The notes beneath the pieces are model-generated. The model did not search any database. It was given only the letters and a program-made list of their open reading frames with translations, and was not told the origin of the DNA. From positions 4,030,001-4,094,000 of the forward strand of contig NZ_CP018863.1 of assembly GCF_002849715.1 (NCBI RefSeq): a stretch of DNA of 64,000 nucleotides, written 5' to 3'. Shown here one piece after another: positions 8,674 through 18,057 of the stretch (its first letter is position 1; each line of letters starts with the position of its first letter). The stretch comes from Arthrobacter crystallopoietes (lineage in GTDB: Bacteria; Actinomycetota; Actinomycetes; Actinomycetales; Micrococcaceae). Made by a program: the position numbers and the translations under genes.

Positions 8674-9564
8674 CTACTCCTTCCGGCGCTTTTTCAGGTA
8701 GCGCTCGAATTCACGGGCAATGGATTCGCCGGTCGCCTCCGGCAGGTCCGCCGTGTCCTTAGCCTCTTCAAGCTGCCGGACATAAGCGGCGACTTCCGGA
8801 TCCTCCGTGGCCAGTTCGTTGACACCGCGTTCCCATGCCTCGGCCTCCTCGGTCAGCACGGCGGTATCGAGCGGAACCTGCAGAATATCTTCCAGGCCTT
8901 GCAGAATCGCCAGCTCGGCCTTGGGGGAAGGGGACTGCCCGACGTAATGGGGCACCGCTGCCCAGAGGGACAGGGTGGGAATTCCCGCCAGTGAGGCCAC
9001 TTCGGCAAGCACTCCGACAATCCCGGTCGGACCCTCGTACTGGCTGGCTTCCGTATTCAGGGATTCCCGGACAGTGTCGTCTTCGCTGGTAACGGTCACC
9101 GGAATGGGCCGGCTGTGCGGAACATCGGCCAGCAACGCCCCGACCAGCACCAGGCAATCGACGTCGAGTTCAGTGGCGTGGGCGAGCAACTCGGCGGTGT
9201 AGGCCCGCCAGCGGTATGACGGTTCGACACCGTGCACGAACACAATGTCGATATCCGTATCCGGAACGCTGCAGCGGGTCAGCTTGGTAGTGGGCCATTT
9301 GATCCGGCGATCCCCTGACGCCGTACGCCGGATCAACGGGCGGGTGAACTGGAAGTCGTAATACAGGTCGGGGTCGATACTGGCCACTTTGACACCGTCC
9401 CACAACCGGCTGAGGTACTTCACTGCGTCGGTTGCCGCCTCGCCGGCATCATTCCAGCCTTCAAACGCGGCGAGCATAATTGTCAGCCGCCGCTCGTCTC
9501 CGCCCTCCGGCTTCGGGAACAAGCGCCGCAAGCCCCGAGCCTCATTACTGTCCATAGTGCTCAC
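8674..9564 (-). CDS. PAC2 family protein
   Basis: 296-residue cytoplasmic protein of the PAC2 family, whose archaeal and eukaryotic members assist proteasome assembly or act in ATP-dependent transport of peptides; the bacterial role is not established. Core motifs seen are AAFEGWNDAGEAATDA (residues ~32-47), YDFQFTRP, VFVHGVEPSYRW and GALLADVPHSRP, with an acidic helical C-terminus ending KKRRKE. Translation probably starts at GTG 9564, six bases after a TAGGGT -10 hexamer. It is convergent with mshC, and lies about 3.3 kb upstream of the start of the Pup-proteasome gene cluster, which is suggestive but not proof of a link. Confidence 0.85.
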   Translation of the reverse strand: MSTMDSNEARGLRRLFPKPEGGDERRLTIMLAAFEGWNDAGEAATDAVKYLSRLWDGVKVASIDPDLYYDFQFTRPLIRRTASGDRRIKWPTTKLTRCSVPDTDIDIVFVHGVEPSYRWRAYTAELLAHATELDVDCLVLVGALLADVPHSRPIPVTVTSEDDTVRESLNTEASQYEGPTGIVGVLAEVASLAGIPTLSLWAAVPHYVGQSPSPKAELAILQGLEDILQVPLDTAVLTEEAEAWERGVNELATEDPEVAAYVRQLEEAKDTADLPEATGESIAREFERYLKKRRKE

Positions 9565-9570
9565 GTCTTC

Positions 9571-9599
9571 ACCCTAAACCCCGTCCGTGGAGTTGTCAG
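9571..9599 (-). promoter_or_regulatory. Promoter of the PAC2 gene, leaderless type
   Basis: On the minus strand CTGACA (9594-9599) is followed after 17 bases by TAGGGT (9571-9576). The GTG start of the PAC2 gene lies six bases downstream, where transcription would be expected to begin, so the mRNA is probably leaderless. Confidence 0.55.
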
Positions 9600-9679
9600 T
9601 GAGCGGTACCGTGATTCGCGTAGAGCATAGCCAGGGCATCAAGGCGTGCCCGGCGGCGGCGGGACCGTAGACTTGGAGC

Positions 9680-10423
9680 ATGTCTGCTTCTCCCGACCGC
9701 CTTGGTGCGCTGTCTGAAAATCCAACGCGCGTACAGGCTGTTCTCTGGGATATGGACGGAACCCTCGTCGACACCGAACCGTACTGGATCGAAGCCGAAA
9801 CCGAGCTCGTCCTCAAATTCGGCGGGGTCTGGACTGATGAGCTAGGCCGCGGGCTGGTCGGCAATGCGCTTCCGGTTTCGGCTGCCGTCCTGCAGGAAGC
9901 AGGCGTCGACCTGAGCGTCAGGGAGATCATCGACCACTTGCTGGGCGCCGTCGTCGCCAAGGTGCGCCACGAGATTCCATGGCGCCCCGGGGCCAGGGAA
10001 CTGCTGAAGCAGCTTAACGATGCAGGCGTATCGACAGCGCTCGTGACTATGTCCGAGACCATCCTCGCCGAAGAGGTCGTCCGGTCGCTGCCTGCGGGCA
10101 GCTTCCGCTTCATGATCACCGGCGACATGGTGGAACATGGCAAGCCCAATCCGGAACCGTACCAGCGTGCCTTCGACAAGCTGGCGGCAGCTGATCCCGG
10201 ACTCGATAAGTCACACGTAGTAGCGCTTGAAGACTCTGTGCCGGGGGCCACCTCGGCCCAGGCCGCAGGACTGGTGACCGTGGCCATCCCTCACGTCGTC
10301 GAGGTCCCCGATGATCCGGGCCGGTACCGGTGGGAAAGCTTGGCAGGCAAGTCTTTGGCAGACCTGGACCTGTTGCTGGAGCAGGATGTCGTCAACACTC
10401 AGGGTGCCGGGAGAAGCGCATGA
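9680..10423 (+). CDS. HAD family hydrolase (beta-phosphoglucomutase-like)
   Basis: Cytoplasmic haloacid dehalogenase superfamily phosphatase or mutase, 247 residues. Motif I is DMDGTLVDTE (residues ~25-34) with the nucleophile Asp and the acid/base Asp two residues on; motif II is TALVTMSE; the Lys of motif III lies in HGKPNPEPYQRA; and motif IV is ALEDSVPGATSAQAAG. The helical cap between motifs I and II places it with subfamily IA enzymes such as beta-phosphoglucomutase and phosphoglycolate phosphatase. The stop codon overlaps the start of the site-2 protease gene (ATGA), so the two are translationally coupled. TAGACT lies seven bases before the ATG. Confidence 0.88.
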   Translation: MSASPDRLGALSENPTRVQAVLWDMDGTLVDTEPYWIEAETELVLKFGGVWTDELGRGLVGNALPVSAAVLQEAGVDLSVREIIDHLLGAVVAKVRHEIPWRPGARELLKQLNDAGVSTALVTMSETILAEEVVRSLPAGSFRFMITGDMVEHGKPNPEPYQRAFDKLAAADPGLDKSHVVALEDSVPGATSAQAAGLVTVAIPHVVEVPDDPGRYRWESLAGKSLADLDLLLEQDVVNTQGAGRSA

Positions 10424-11604
10424 GCATGTCGCCGGACACGGGGAACAGCCCGGACACCAGCAACTCCCCGCCTGAATCCAAACCGCCGGCCCGCCGCGAG
10501 GGGATCCCGCTGGGCAGCATCTGGGGCGTTCCCATCGTGCTGGCCTATTCCTGGTTCATTATTGCCGTCTTCATCGTTTTCGCCTTCGGGCCCCAGGTCA
10601 GCAGGGCCATCCCGACACTTGGCAGCGCATCCTATGTGGTGGCCTTCGGCTATGCCGTCCTGCTGCTGCTCTCCGTCCTCGTCCATGAACTCGCCCACGC
10701 CCTCAGCGCGCGCGTCTTCGGCTGGCCGACCGCGAAGATTGTGCTCAACCTTTGGGGCGGCCATACCCAGTTCGAAAATTTCAAGGCCACTCCGGGCAAA
10801 TCCCTGATAGTTGCCTTGTCCGGCCCCGCAGCCAATTTCGCGTTGGCTGGTTTTGGCGCGCTGCTCATGCCCGTCATGGAGGCCAATGCCGTGGCCTGGG
10901 TCCTGACGGACATCTTTATCTGGGCCAACCTGCTCGTTGCGGTCTTCAACATCCTCCCCGGCTTGCCGCTGGACGGTGGCAGATTGGTGGAGTCGGCCGT
11001 GTGGAGCATCACGGGCAGTCAGGAAAAGGGCACGTTGGCCGCAGGCTGGGCGGGACGCATCATCGTCATCCTCATCGTGGTTGGCGTCATCGGCGTGCCG
11101 CTGGCCATGGGACGCCAGCCCGACCTTCAGGTCGTGGTGATCATGGTTCTGGTGGGTGGGTTCCTCTGGATGGGCGCGAGTGCTTCCATTACCAACGCCA
11201 AGTTGCGGCTGCGGCTGCCGCACGTCAGTGCCGGCGCTCTCAAACAGCCCGCCATCAGCATGCCCGCCAGCTCTAATGTGGAGCAGGTGCAGGCCGTAGC
11301 ACGCAGGGCCCCGCACGCATTCGTGATCCTGACAGCCGCCACCGGCCAGCCCGAGGCGATTGTCGACGGCCAGGCGCTTGAACAGGTTCCCGAAACTGCA
11401 GCTGCCCGCACACCGGCGGCCGCCGTAAGCCGTGCCCTCGCCCCCGGCGCCTACATACCGGAATGGGCTGCCGGACAGGAATTGGTGAAGTACCTCGCGG
11501 GGCTTGCCGGAACCGAGTATGCGGTCACCGACGCTGACGGACGGGTTACGGGACTGCTCAGCCAATCAACTGTTGTACGGGCCATCACCGGCAAAGCCTC
11601 ATAG
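10420..11604 (+). CDS. Site-2 protease family (M50) membrane metalloprotease
   Basis: 394-residue multi-pass membrane protein with intramembrane zinc protease motifs: LVHELAHALSARVFG (HExxH) at residues ~86-100 and ILPGLPLDGGRL (the DG motif) at ~178-189. The C-terminal third (about residues 280-394) resembles a degenerate CBS domain pair. Members of this Rv1823/SpoIVFB-like group cleave membrane-bound regulators or other membrane peptides; no partner is apparent locally. The ATG at 10420 overlaps the TGA of the HAD gene by four bases. An upstream in-frame ATG at 10330 lies inside the HAD gene and is unlikely. Confidence 0.88.
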   Translation: MSMSPDTGNSPDTSNSPPESKPPARREGIPLGSIWGVPIVLAYSWFIIAVFIVFAFGPQVSRAIPTLGSASYVVAFGYAVLLLLSVLVHELAHALSARVFGWPTAKIVLNLWGGHTQFENFKATPGKSLIVALSGPAANFALAGFGALLMPVMEANAVAWVLTDIFIWANLLVAVFNILPGLPLDGGRLVESAVWSITGSQEKGTLAAGWAGRIIVILIVVGVIGVPLAMGRQPDLQVVVIMVLVGGFLWMGASASITNAKLRLRLPHVSAGALKQPAISMPASSNVEQVQAVARRAPHAFVILTAATGQPEAIVDGQALEQVPETAAARTPAAAVSRALAPGAYIPEWAAGQELVKYLAGLAGTEYAVTDADGRVTGLLSQSTVVRAITGKAS

Positions 11605-11665
11605 CCAGTACGCCGCCCAGTTCCCAGCCGATATTCACTATCCACCGATCGGAAGTAGCACCAGC

Positions 11666-12730
11666 ATGAGTTCACCGACCACACCGCATGGAGCAGACCA
11701 GCGCCGCGGCCCGTTCCGTTCCGGAGAGCGCGTCCAGCTCACGGACGAAAAGGGCCGGATGAACACCATTACGCTGACCCCCGGCGGCGCCTTCCACACC
11801 CATAAGGGCTTCCTGACGCACGATGTCCTGATCGGCCAGCCGGAAGGCTGCGTGGTCAGCAATGACACCGGCCATAAGTACCAGGCCCTGCGGCCTCTGC
11901 TCTCGGATTTCGTCCTGTCCATGCCGCGCGGCGCCGCCGTCGTATATCCCAAAGACGCCGGTCAGATTGTGACCATGGCCGATATTTTTCCGGGCGCCCG
12001 GGTGGTTGAAGCCGGAGTGGGCTCCGGCGCACTGAGCATCTCGCTGTTGCGCGCCGTGGGCGACCAGGGCTACCTCCATTCGTTTGAACGGCGCGAGGAA
12101 TTCGCCGACATCGCGAGGGGAAATGTCGAAACCATTTTCGGCGGGCCGCATCCAGCCTGGCAGATCTCGCTGGGCGACTTCCAGGACGAAGTGGTCAAGC
12201 AGGAGGCCCCGGGCAGTGTGGACCGAGTGGTGCTGGACATGCTCGCCCCGTGGGAATGTCTGGACGCCGTTGCAACCGTGCTGGCTCCGGGCGGGGTGTG
12301 GATCAGCTACGTCGCCACTGTTACGCAGCTGTCGCGGACGGCGGAAGCGATCCGGGCCGACGGCCGCTTCACCGAACCCGACGGCTGGGAGTCGATGGTG
12401 CGCGGCTGGCATTTGGAAGGGCTGGCCGTTCGCCCGGACCACCGGATGGTCGCCCACACCGGCTTCCTGCTCACCGCCCGCCGGCTGGCCGACGGCGTCA
12501 CCGGACTGACTCCGAAGCGCCGCGCCTCCAAGTCGGAGTTCTCGGCAGCGGACCTGAAAACCTGGGCGCCTGATGACGAGCATTGGGATACGGAGGCGCT
12601 GGGGGAGCGGGCAGTGTCGGACAAAAGGCTCAGACGTGCTGCCAAGGACGCCGCGTCCACGGTGCAGCGCGGGGCTTTCAAAAATACCGACCAGCCCGAC
12701 AGCGCCGGCGGACAGGTTACAGACCAGTAA
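11666..12730 (+). CDS. trmI: tRNA (adenine-N1)-methyltransferase
   Basis: SAM-dependent enzyme forming 1-methyladenosine at position 58 of the tRNA T loop; family members act as homotetramers. From the ATG at 11666 it is 354 residues. The N-terminal beta domain has PGGAFHTHKGFLTHDVLIG, followed by the class I methyltransferase fold with VVEAGVGSGALSISLLRAVG (SAM-binding glycine-rich loop, residues ~114-132) and DRVVLDMLAPW (catalytic region). A charged C-terminal tail extends it past the core. In many actinobacteria this gene sits immediately upstream of the proteasome ATPase gene, as here. Confidence 0.93.
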   Translation: MSSPTTPHGADQRRGPFRSGERVQLTDEKGRMNTITLTPGGAFHTHKGFLTHDVLIGQPEGCVVSNDTGHKYQALRPLLSDFVLSMPRGAAVVYPKDAGQIVTMADIFPGARVVEAGVGSGALSISLLRAVGDQGYLHSFERREEFADIARGNVETIFGGPHPAWQISLGDFQDEVVKQEAPGSVDRVVLDMLAPWECLDAVATVLAPGGVWISYVATVTQLSRTAEAIRADGRFTEPDGWESMVRGWHLEGLAVRPDHRMVAHTGFLLTARRLADGVTGLTPKRRASKSEFSAADLKTWAPDDEHWDTEALGERAVSDKRLRRAAKDAASTVQRGAFKNTDQPDSAGGQVTDQ

Positions 12731-12800
12731 CAACTAGGTGTTCATACTGCTATCAGCGGAATTACCCGAGAGGCTCCGGCGTTTCCTTCTCATGTAAGTG

Positions 12801-12828
12801 TTGCACTCGGGGCATCGGCGGCTAGGGT
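12801..12828 (+). promoter_or_regulatory. Candidate promoter of the Pup-proteasome operon
   Basis: TTGCAC (12801-12806), a 16-base spacer and TAGGGT (12823-12828) lie in the 137-base gap between trmI and mpa, about 40 bases before the mpa start. This is a fair match to a housekeeping sigma promoter and would drive mpa-dop-pup-prcB-prcA-pafA. Confidence 0.45.
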
Positions 12829-12867
12829 CTTACCAAGGGACCCGATTCCAGAGAGCAGGTTGCGGTG

Positions 12868-14616
12868 ATGAACGAAGACCAGAACCAGACCAATCAATCG
12901 GCACCGGCTGGCGAGACAACCGAGCTGACTGTTGCACAGCGCCAGATCAATGTTCTACGGGACAAGATCCGGAATCTGGACAAGCAGTTGGCATCGGCCA
13001 CGCAGAACAACGCACGGCTTGTCTCCATGCTGGAGTCTGCGAAGGCCGAAATTGTCCGGCTCAAGGATGCTCTGGAGCGCGACGGCGAGACCCCCTTCAG
13101 TTTTGCCACGATCACCCAGGTCAACAGGCGGCAGCACCCACGCACGGGTGTTACGACGACGGCGACCATGCAGGAAAGCGTGGACATCATTCAGTCCGGC
13201 CGCAAGCTCCGCGTTGCCGTCAGCCCGCTGATCAACCTCGCGCAGCTGAGCCCGGGGCAGGAAGTGCTCCTGAACGAATCCCTCACCGTCATCGCGGCCC
13301 TCGGGTTCGAGCGCGCCGGCGAGCTGGTCACCATCAAGGAACTGCTCGGCGCGGATCGTGCCTTGGTTGTCGGCCGGGCGGACGAGGAGCGGGTGGTCAA
13401 ACTTTCCGGCTCCCTGCTCAAAGTGAAAATCCGTGTGGGGGACGCTGTATCCATCGACGCGCGCAGCGGCTACGCGCTCGAAAAAATCCCCCGCAGCGAG
13501 GTGGAGAACCTCATTCTGGAAGAAGTCCCGGACATTTCGTACCAGGACATCGGCGGGCTCGGGCCGCAAATCGACGAAATTCGCGACGCCGTCGAGCTCC
13601 CCTTCCTCTACCCGGATCTCTACCGCGAGCACGGCCTCAAGGCGCCCAAGGGCATCCTGCTTTACGGGCCTCCCGGTTGTGGCAAGACCCTGATCGCCAA
13701 GGCCGTGGCGAACTCGCTCGCAGCACGGGCCATCGAGCGCAGCGGCACGGAGGAAACGCGCAGCTACTTCCTGAACATCAAGGGTCCCGAGCTGCTGGAC
13801 AAGTACGTCGGTGAGACCGAGCGGCACATCCGGCTGATCTTCGCACGGGCCCGGGAGAAGGCTTCCGATGGCAGTCCAGTGGTGGTTTTCTTCGATGAAA
13901 TGGACTCGCTTTTCCGCACCCGCGGCACCGGTGTATCGTCCGACGTCGAAACGACGATCGTTCCGCAGCTGCTCAGCGAGATAGACGGGGTCGAGAAGCT
14001 GGAAAACGTCATTGTCATCGGCGCCTCGAACCGCGAGGACATGATTGACCCGGCCATCCTGCGTCCCGGCCGGCTGGACGTGAAGATCAAGATCCAGCGC
14101 CCGGACGCGGAAGCAGCGGCGGACATCTTCGCAAAGTACATCACCACAGGTCTGCCCATCCATGTGGAGGATCTTGCAGAGCATGGCAACGACCGGCAGG
14201 CGACGGTGGACGCGATGATCCAGCGCACTGTTGAAGCGATGTACGCCACGGAGAAGTCAACGGAGTATCTGGAAGTCACTTATGCCAGCGGCGACACCGA
14301 GATGCTCTATTTCAAGGACTTCAATTCCGGCGCCGTGATCCAGAACGTGGTGGACAGGGCCAAGAAGAACGCCATCAAGGACCTCCTGACCAACCAGCAA
14401 AAGGGCCTGCGGATCGAGCATTTGCTCCGTGGCGTGGTGGATGAGTTCCGCGAGCATGAGGACATGCCGAACACGACCAACCCCGATGATTGGGCCAGGA
14501 TCTCCGGCAAGAAGGGCGAGCGGATCACCTACATCCGTACCATCATCCAGGGCAAGGCCGGTCAGGAAGCCGGAAAGTCTATCGAAACGACAGCGAATAC
14601 GGGGCAGTATCTGTGA
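12868..14616 (+). CDS. mpa: Proteasome-associated AAA+ ATPase (Mpa/ARC)
   Basis: Hexameric unfoldase that recognises Pup on tagged proteins and threads them into the 20S proteasome. The 582-residue protein has an N-terminal coiled coil (about residues 20-75, the Pup-binding part), a tandem OB region (about 85-235), and one AAA+ module with Walker A GPPGCGKT (~267-274), Walker [10 protein letters not shown] (~338) and the sensor-region sequence ILRPGRLD. The last residues are TGQYL: the penultimate Tyr of this C-terminal motif docks the ring onto the proteasome in known homologues. A GTG at 12865 is an alternative start. The TGA overlaps the dop GTG start (GTGA). Confidence 0.96.
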   Translation: MNEDQNQTNQSAPAGETTELTVAQRQINVLRDKIRNLDKQLASATQNNARLVSMLESAKAEIVRLKDALERDGETPFSFATITQVNRRQHPRTGVTTTATMQESVDIIQSGRKLRVAVSPLINLAQLSPGQEVLLNESLTVIAALGFERAGELVTIKELLGADRALVVGRADEERVVKLSGSLLKVKIRVGDAVSIDARSGYALEKIPRSEVENLILEEVPDISYQDIGGLGPQIDEIRDAVELPFLYPDLYREHGLKAPKGILLYGPPGCGKTLIAKAVANSLAARAIERSGTEETRSYFLNIKGPELLDKYVGETERHIRLIFARAREKASDGSPVVVFFDEMDSLFRTRGTGVSSDVETTIVPQLLSEIDGVEKLENVIVIGASNREDMIDPAILRPGRLDVKIKIQRPDAEAAADIFAKYITTGLPIHVEDLAEHGNDRQATVDAMIQRTVEAMYATEKSTEYLEVTYASGDTEMLYFKDFNSGAVIQNVVDRAKKNAIKDLLTNQQKGLRIEHLLRGVVDEFREHEDMPNTTNPDDWARISGKKGERITYIRTIIQGKAGQEAGKSIETTANTGQYL

Positions 14617-16235
14617 GCGTCAACCGGGTGATGGGAACGGAAACGGAGTATGGGATCCACGCTCCGAGCGATCCGCTGGCCAATTCCACCGTGCTCTCCT
14701 CCCAAATCATCAATGCCTACGCCGCCACCGTCCGCAGCGGTATGGGAAACCTGGCGGGAACGCGCTGGGATTACACCGATGAAGAACCTCTGCATGACGC
14801 CCGCGGGTGGTCGGTGGCACGGGAGAACGCGGATCCGTCGCAGCTAACCGACATGCCGCCGGTCCTTGACGCCGAGCAGATCGCCCTGTCCGGCGGACGC
14901 CCGCCCTCGAACGACTTCTACTCCGAGGAGTCTGCAGGCTCCGGCGTCTTGATGAACATGGTGCTCAGCAACGGTGCCAGGCTGTATGTCGACCACGCTC
15001 ACCCGGAGTACTCCAGCCCGGAAGTCACCAATCCCCGGGCCGGGGTGCTGTGGGACAAGGCCGGCGACGTCGTCGTACTCCAAGCATTGCAGAAGATCGC
15101 GCGGACGCCAGGTTTCGCTCCGGTCAACATCTACAAGAACAACACTGACAACAAGGCAGTTTCGTACGGCGCGCACGAGAACTACCTGATGCCTCGCAGC
15201 CTACCGTTCGGGCAAATAGTGACCGGGCTGATCCCGTTCTTCGTCTCCCGCCAGGTCATCTGCGGCTCGGGCAGGGTTGGCCTGGGCATGACCGGCCGGC
15301 ACCGGGGCTTCCAGATCAGCCAGCGGGCAGACTTCTTCGAAGCGGAAGTTGGGCTGGAAACTACCATCCGCCGGCCCATCATCAATACCCGGGATGAACC
15401 GCACGCCGTCGCGGACAAGTACCGCAGGCTGCACGTCATCATTGGAGATGCGAATCTGAGCGAGGTCTCCACATACCTGCGGCTGGGGACTACGGCGTTG
15501 GTTCTCTCCATGATTGAGCACGGCGAGGCGCCGCACGTCCAGCTGAGCGAACCGGTCCAGGCCTTGCAGGCCATCAGCCATGATCCGACCCTGCAGCAGA
15601 AAGTTGCGCTGAAGGACGGCGCCATGGTCACGGGTCTTGATCTGCAGGAAATCTATCTTGAGGCGGCAGCGGCGCACTGCCGCAGGCACGGCACCGACCA
15701 GGGGCAAACGGCCGATGTCCTGGCACGGTGGGGAGCGCTGCTATCGACGTTGCGGCGCGATCCCATGGAGGCCGCCTCCCAGCTGGACTGGGTCGCCAAA
15801 CTCAAGCTCCTCCAGGCTTACCGGGACCGCGATGGTTTGGAATGGTCGGATTCCCGGCTGGGACTGATCGATCTGCAGTATTCCGATGTCAGGCCCGAGA
15901 AGGGACTCTATTACCGGCTGGCCCAGCGGGGAAAGATGGAACGGCTTCTGACGGATGCCGAAATAGCCGAGGCAGTGCATGAGCCGCCGTCGGATACCCG
16001 GGCCTACTTCCGCGGCAAGTGCATCGAGCGTTTCCCCAAGGAGGTGGTCGGCGCCAGCTGGGACTCGGTCATTTTCGATCTGCCGAGCCGCCGGCGTCTG
16101 CAGCGGATCCCCACACGGGAGCCCTTGCGCGGCACGCGCGAGCTTACCGGGCCGCTCTTCGATCAAGCTGCTTCAGCCGAAGAATTTATTTCGGCGCTGC
16201 TCGGGCCGGAAAGCGCCCCTGACGTGGCAACATAA
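14613..16235 (+). CDS. dop: Deamidase/depupylase of Pup
   Basis: Carboxylate-amine-ligase-fold enzyme that deamidates the C-terminal Gln of Pup to Glu and also removes Pup from substrates; it binds ATP as a cofactor. It is 540 residues from the GTG at 14613, which overlaps the mpa stop. The N-terminus [13 protein letters not shown] carries the metal-binding Glu cluster. The stretch between [14 protein letters not shown] and [10 protein letters not shown] (residues ~48-110) corresponds to the Dop-specific loop absent from Paf[19 protein letters not shown] matches the shared core. A Dop rather than PafA identity is supported by that loop and by the intact pafA at 18058. Confidence 0.95.
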   Translation: MSVNRVMGTETEYGIHAPSDPLANSTVLSSQIINAYAATVRSGMGNLAGTRWDYTDEEPLHDARGWSVARENADPSQLTDMPPVLDAEQIALSGGRPPSNDFYSEESAGSGVLMNMVLSNGARLYVDHAHPEYSSPEVTNPRAGVLWDKAGDVVVLQALQKIARTPGFAPVNIYKNNTDNKAVSYGAHENYLMPRSLPFGQIVTGLIPFFVSRQVICGSGRVGLGMTGRHRGFQISQRADFFEAEVGLETTIRRPIINTRDEPHAVADKYRRLHVIIGDANLSEVSTYLRLGTTALVLSMIEHGEAPHVQLSEPVQALQAISHDPTLQQKVALKDGAMVTGLDLQEIYLEAAAAHCRRHGTDQGQTADVLARWGALLSTLRRDPMEAASQLDWVAKLKLLQAYRDRDGLEWSDSRLGLIDLQYSDVRPEKGLYYRLAQRGKMERLLTDAEIAEAVHEPPSDTRAYFRGKCIERFPKEVVGASWDSVIFDLPSRRRLQRIPTREPLRGTRELTGPLFDQAASAEEFISALLGPESAPDVAT

Positions 16236-16280
16236 AGAATATGAACTCAATAGCCGTCGGATCTGACCAAGGAGGCAGTC

Positions 16281-16487
16281 ATGGCAACGCAGGACCGCAA
16301 GAACGTAGAAGGCCGCACTCAGGAAGAAGAGTACGACGAGGCCCCCGGGACACCTGAGCCCGCCCCTGCTGCAGCTGCACAAGCTGAGACCGAAGGCACG
16401 GACGATCTGCTCGACGAAATCGACGGTGTCCTCGAGCAAAACGCGGAGGAGTTTGTGCGCGGTTTTGTCCAGAAGGGCGGACAGTAG
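16281..16487 (+). CDS. pup: Prokaryotic ubiquitin-like protein Pup
   Basis: 68-residue, mostly disordered modifier that is attached through its C-terminal side chain to lysines of target proteins. The C-terminus is VQKGGQ, so the last Gln must be deamidated by Dop before PafA can ligate it. The segment [19 protein letters not shown] (residues ~43-61) is the helix-forming part that binds the Mpa coiled coil and Dop/PafA. A strong ribosome site (AAGGAGG, six bases before ATG) is present, and prcB begins three bases after the stop, so the genes are co-translated. Confidence 0.98.
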   Translation: MATQDRKNVEGRTQEEEYDEAPGTPEPAPAAAAQAETEGTDDLLDEIDGVLEQNAEEFVRGFVQKGGQ

Positions 16488-16490
16488 CCC

Positions 16491-17330
16491 ATGAACTTGC
16501 CGGCTGGCGGACATAGTTCCACATTTTCCCAAATTTCCCATGCGGCTACGGCGTCATTTTCCGAGTATCTGTCCCGCAGTGCTCCGGATCTGTTGCCTGG
16601 AGTGCGCGGTTCGGCGACAGGCGTCAGCTCGAATGCCGAACACTTGGCGCCGCATGCCACAACGATCGTGGCCATGACCTACGCCGGGGGCGTGATCATG
16701 GCCGGCGATCGGCGGGCAACCATGGGAAATATGATTGCCAGCCGGCATATCGAGAAGGTCTTCCCTGCTGATAACTACTCAGTCCTGGGCATCGCCGGCA
16801 CGGCCGGTATCGCTCTGGACGTCACGCGCCTCTTCCAGGTGGAGCTGGAACACTACGAGAAGATCGAAGGCACATTGCTGAGCCTGGAAGGCAAGGCAAA
16901 CAGGCTTGGCGCCATGATCCGAGGCAACCTGCCTATGGCGATGCAGGGCCTGGCGGTGATACCGCTATTTGCAGGATTCGATACAGACCGGCATCTGGGG
17001 CGGCTCTTTTCCTACGACGTGACCGGCGGGCGCTATGAGGAACTCGAACACCACTCCGTAGGTTCCGGATCCGTCTTCGCCCGCGGAGCGTTGAAAAAGC
17101 TCTGGAAGCCCAACATGGACGAGGACCGCGCCGTGTCTGTCGCGGTGGAATCGTTGTATGACGCTGCTGACGACGACTCCGCAACGGGCGGACCGGATGT
17201 GGTCCGGCAGCTGTGGCCGGTGGTCTACGCGGTAAATTCGGCCGGAGCGAAGCGCATCCCGGAACGTGTACTTGCCGCCGCCGCCGAAGCCGTGATCGCT
17301 TCGCGTGCCGTGGCCGGACGGGAGGCATAA
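16491..17330 (+). CDS. prcB: Proteasome beta subunit precursor
   Basis: Catalytic subunit of the 20S proteasome, N-terminal nucleophile hydrolase, 279 residues. A propeptide of about 56 residues precedes the mature N-terminus, which should be Thr57 in [13 protein letters not shown]; the first Thr is the nucleophile after autoprocessing. [21 protein letters not shown] gives the conserved Asp/Arg and Lys active-site region, kept here within its usual spacing, and GSGSVFARG matches the late conserved loop. The residue just before the scissile bond is Ala, whereas mycobacterial PrcB as I recall it has Gly. It lies between pup (3-base gap) and prcA (3-base gap). Confidence 0.96.
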   Translation: MNLPAGGHSSTFSQISHAATASFSEYLSRSAPDLLPGVRGSATGVSSNAEHLAPHATTIVAMTYAGGVIMAGDRRATMGNMIASRHIEKVFPADNYSVLGIAGTAGIALDVTRLFQVELEHYEKIEGTLLSLEGKANRLGAMIRGNLPMAMQGLAVIPLFAGFDTDRHLGRLFSYDVTGGRYEELEHHSVGSGSVFARGALKKLWKPNMDEDRAVSVAVESLYDAADDDSATGGPDVVRQLWPVVYAVNSAGAKRIPERVLAAAAEAVIASRAVAGREA

Positions 17331-17333
17331 ACC

Positions 17334-18056
17334 ATGACCCAACAGTTCTATGTCTCGCCGGAACAACTGATGAAAGACCGGGCGGATTTCGCCCGGAAGG
17401 GCATCGCCCGCGGCCGCTCCGTTGTAGTGCTCAGCTGCAGCGAAGGGATCGCCCTGGTCGCCGAGAACCCGTCCCCGTCGCTGCACAAGATCGGCGAAAT
17501 TTATGACAGGATCGCGTTCGCTGCCGTTGGCAAATACAACGAGTTCGAAAGCCTGCGGCAGGCAGGAGTTCGGTACGCCGATGTGCGGGGCTATTCCTAC
17601 GATCGGGAGGATGTCACAGCCCGGGGGCTCGCCAGTGTCTACGCGCAGAGCCTGGGCGCCGTGTTCACCGCCGACAGCAAACCCTTTGAAGTGGAGCTGG
17701 CCGTGGCCGAGGTAGGACTTCGGCAAGCGGAAGACCATCTCTACCGGCTCACTTTCGACGGATCCATCGCGGACGAACCGGATTACGTGGTCATGGGCGG
17801 CGAGATCGACGCGGTGAATGAGACGCTGCGGTCGAATTGGGATGCGGGTCAGGACTTTGCCGGGGTCATCCGCGCGGCTGCGGGGGCTTTGGAAGGGCAC
17901 CTGCCTGACAACGGAGGGGCTTCCGGCCAGCGCCGACTCGGCCCGGAAATGCTGGAAGTAGCGGTCCTTGACCGGGACCCGATGTCCAGCCGCGGCAACC
18001 GCCGGGCTTTCCGGCGGCTGTCCAATGCAGAGGTGACGGATATTTTGGGGGACTGA
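17334..18056 (+). CDS. prcA: Proteasome alpha subunit
   Basis: Forms the outer, non-catalytic heptameric rings of the 20S proteasome; its N-termini gate entry and its surface pockets receive the C-terminal tail of Mpa. 240 residues, beginning [23 protein letters not shown], which is the alpha-type N-terminal helix. [22 protein letters not shown] and [19 protein letters not shown] match the family core. No catalytic N-terminal Thr is present, as expected. Its stop at 18056 is one base before the pafA ATG at 18058. Confidence 0.96.
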   Translation: MTQQFYVSPEQLMKDRADFARKGIARGRSVVVLSCSEGIALVAENPSPSLHKIGEIYDRIAFAAVGKYNEFESLRQAGVRYADVRGYSYDREDVTARGLASVYAQSLGAVFTADSKPFEVELAVAEVGLRQAEDHLYRLTFDGSIADEPDYVVMGGEIDAVNETLRSNWDAGQDFAGVIRAAAGALEGHLPDNGGASGQRRLGPEMLEVAVLDRDPMSSRGNRRAFRRLSNAEVTDILGD

Positions 18057-18057
18057 C

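Noticed and set aside
8643..8674. 10-bp hairpin between mshC and the PAC2 gene
   Set aside because: The T run lies in the loop rather than after the stem, and the right arm touches the PAC2 stop; possible terminator, but not supported enough to list.
12798..13814. 338-codon plus-strand frame overlapping mpa
   Set aside because: Low-complexity Arg/Gly/Gln translation in a shifted frame of mpa.
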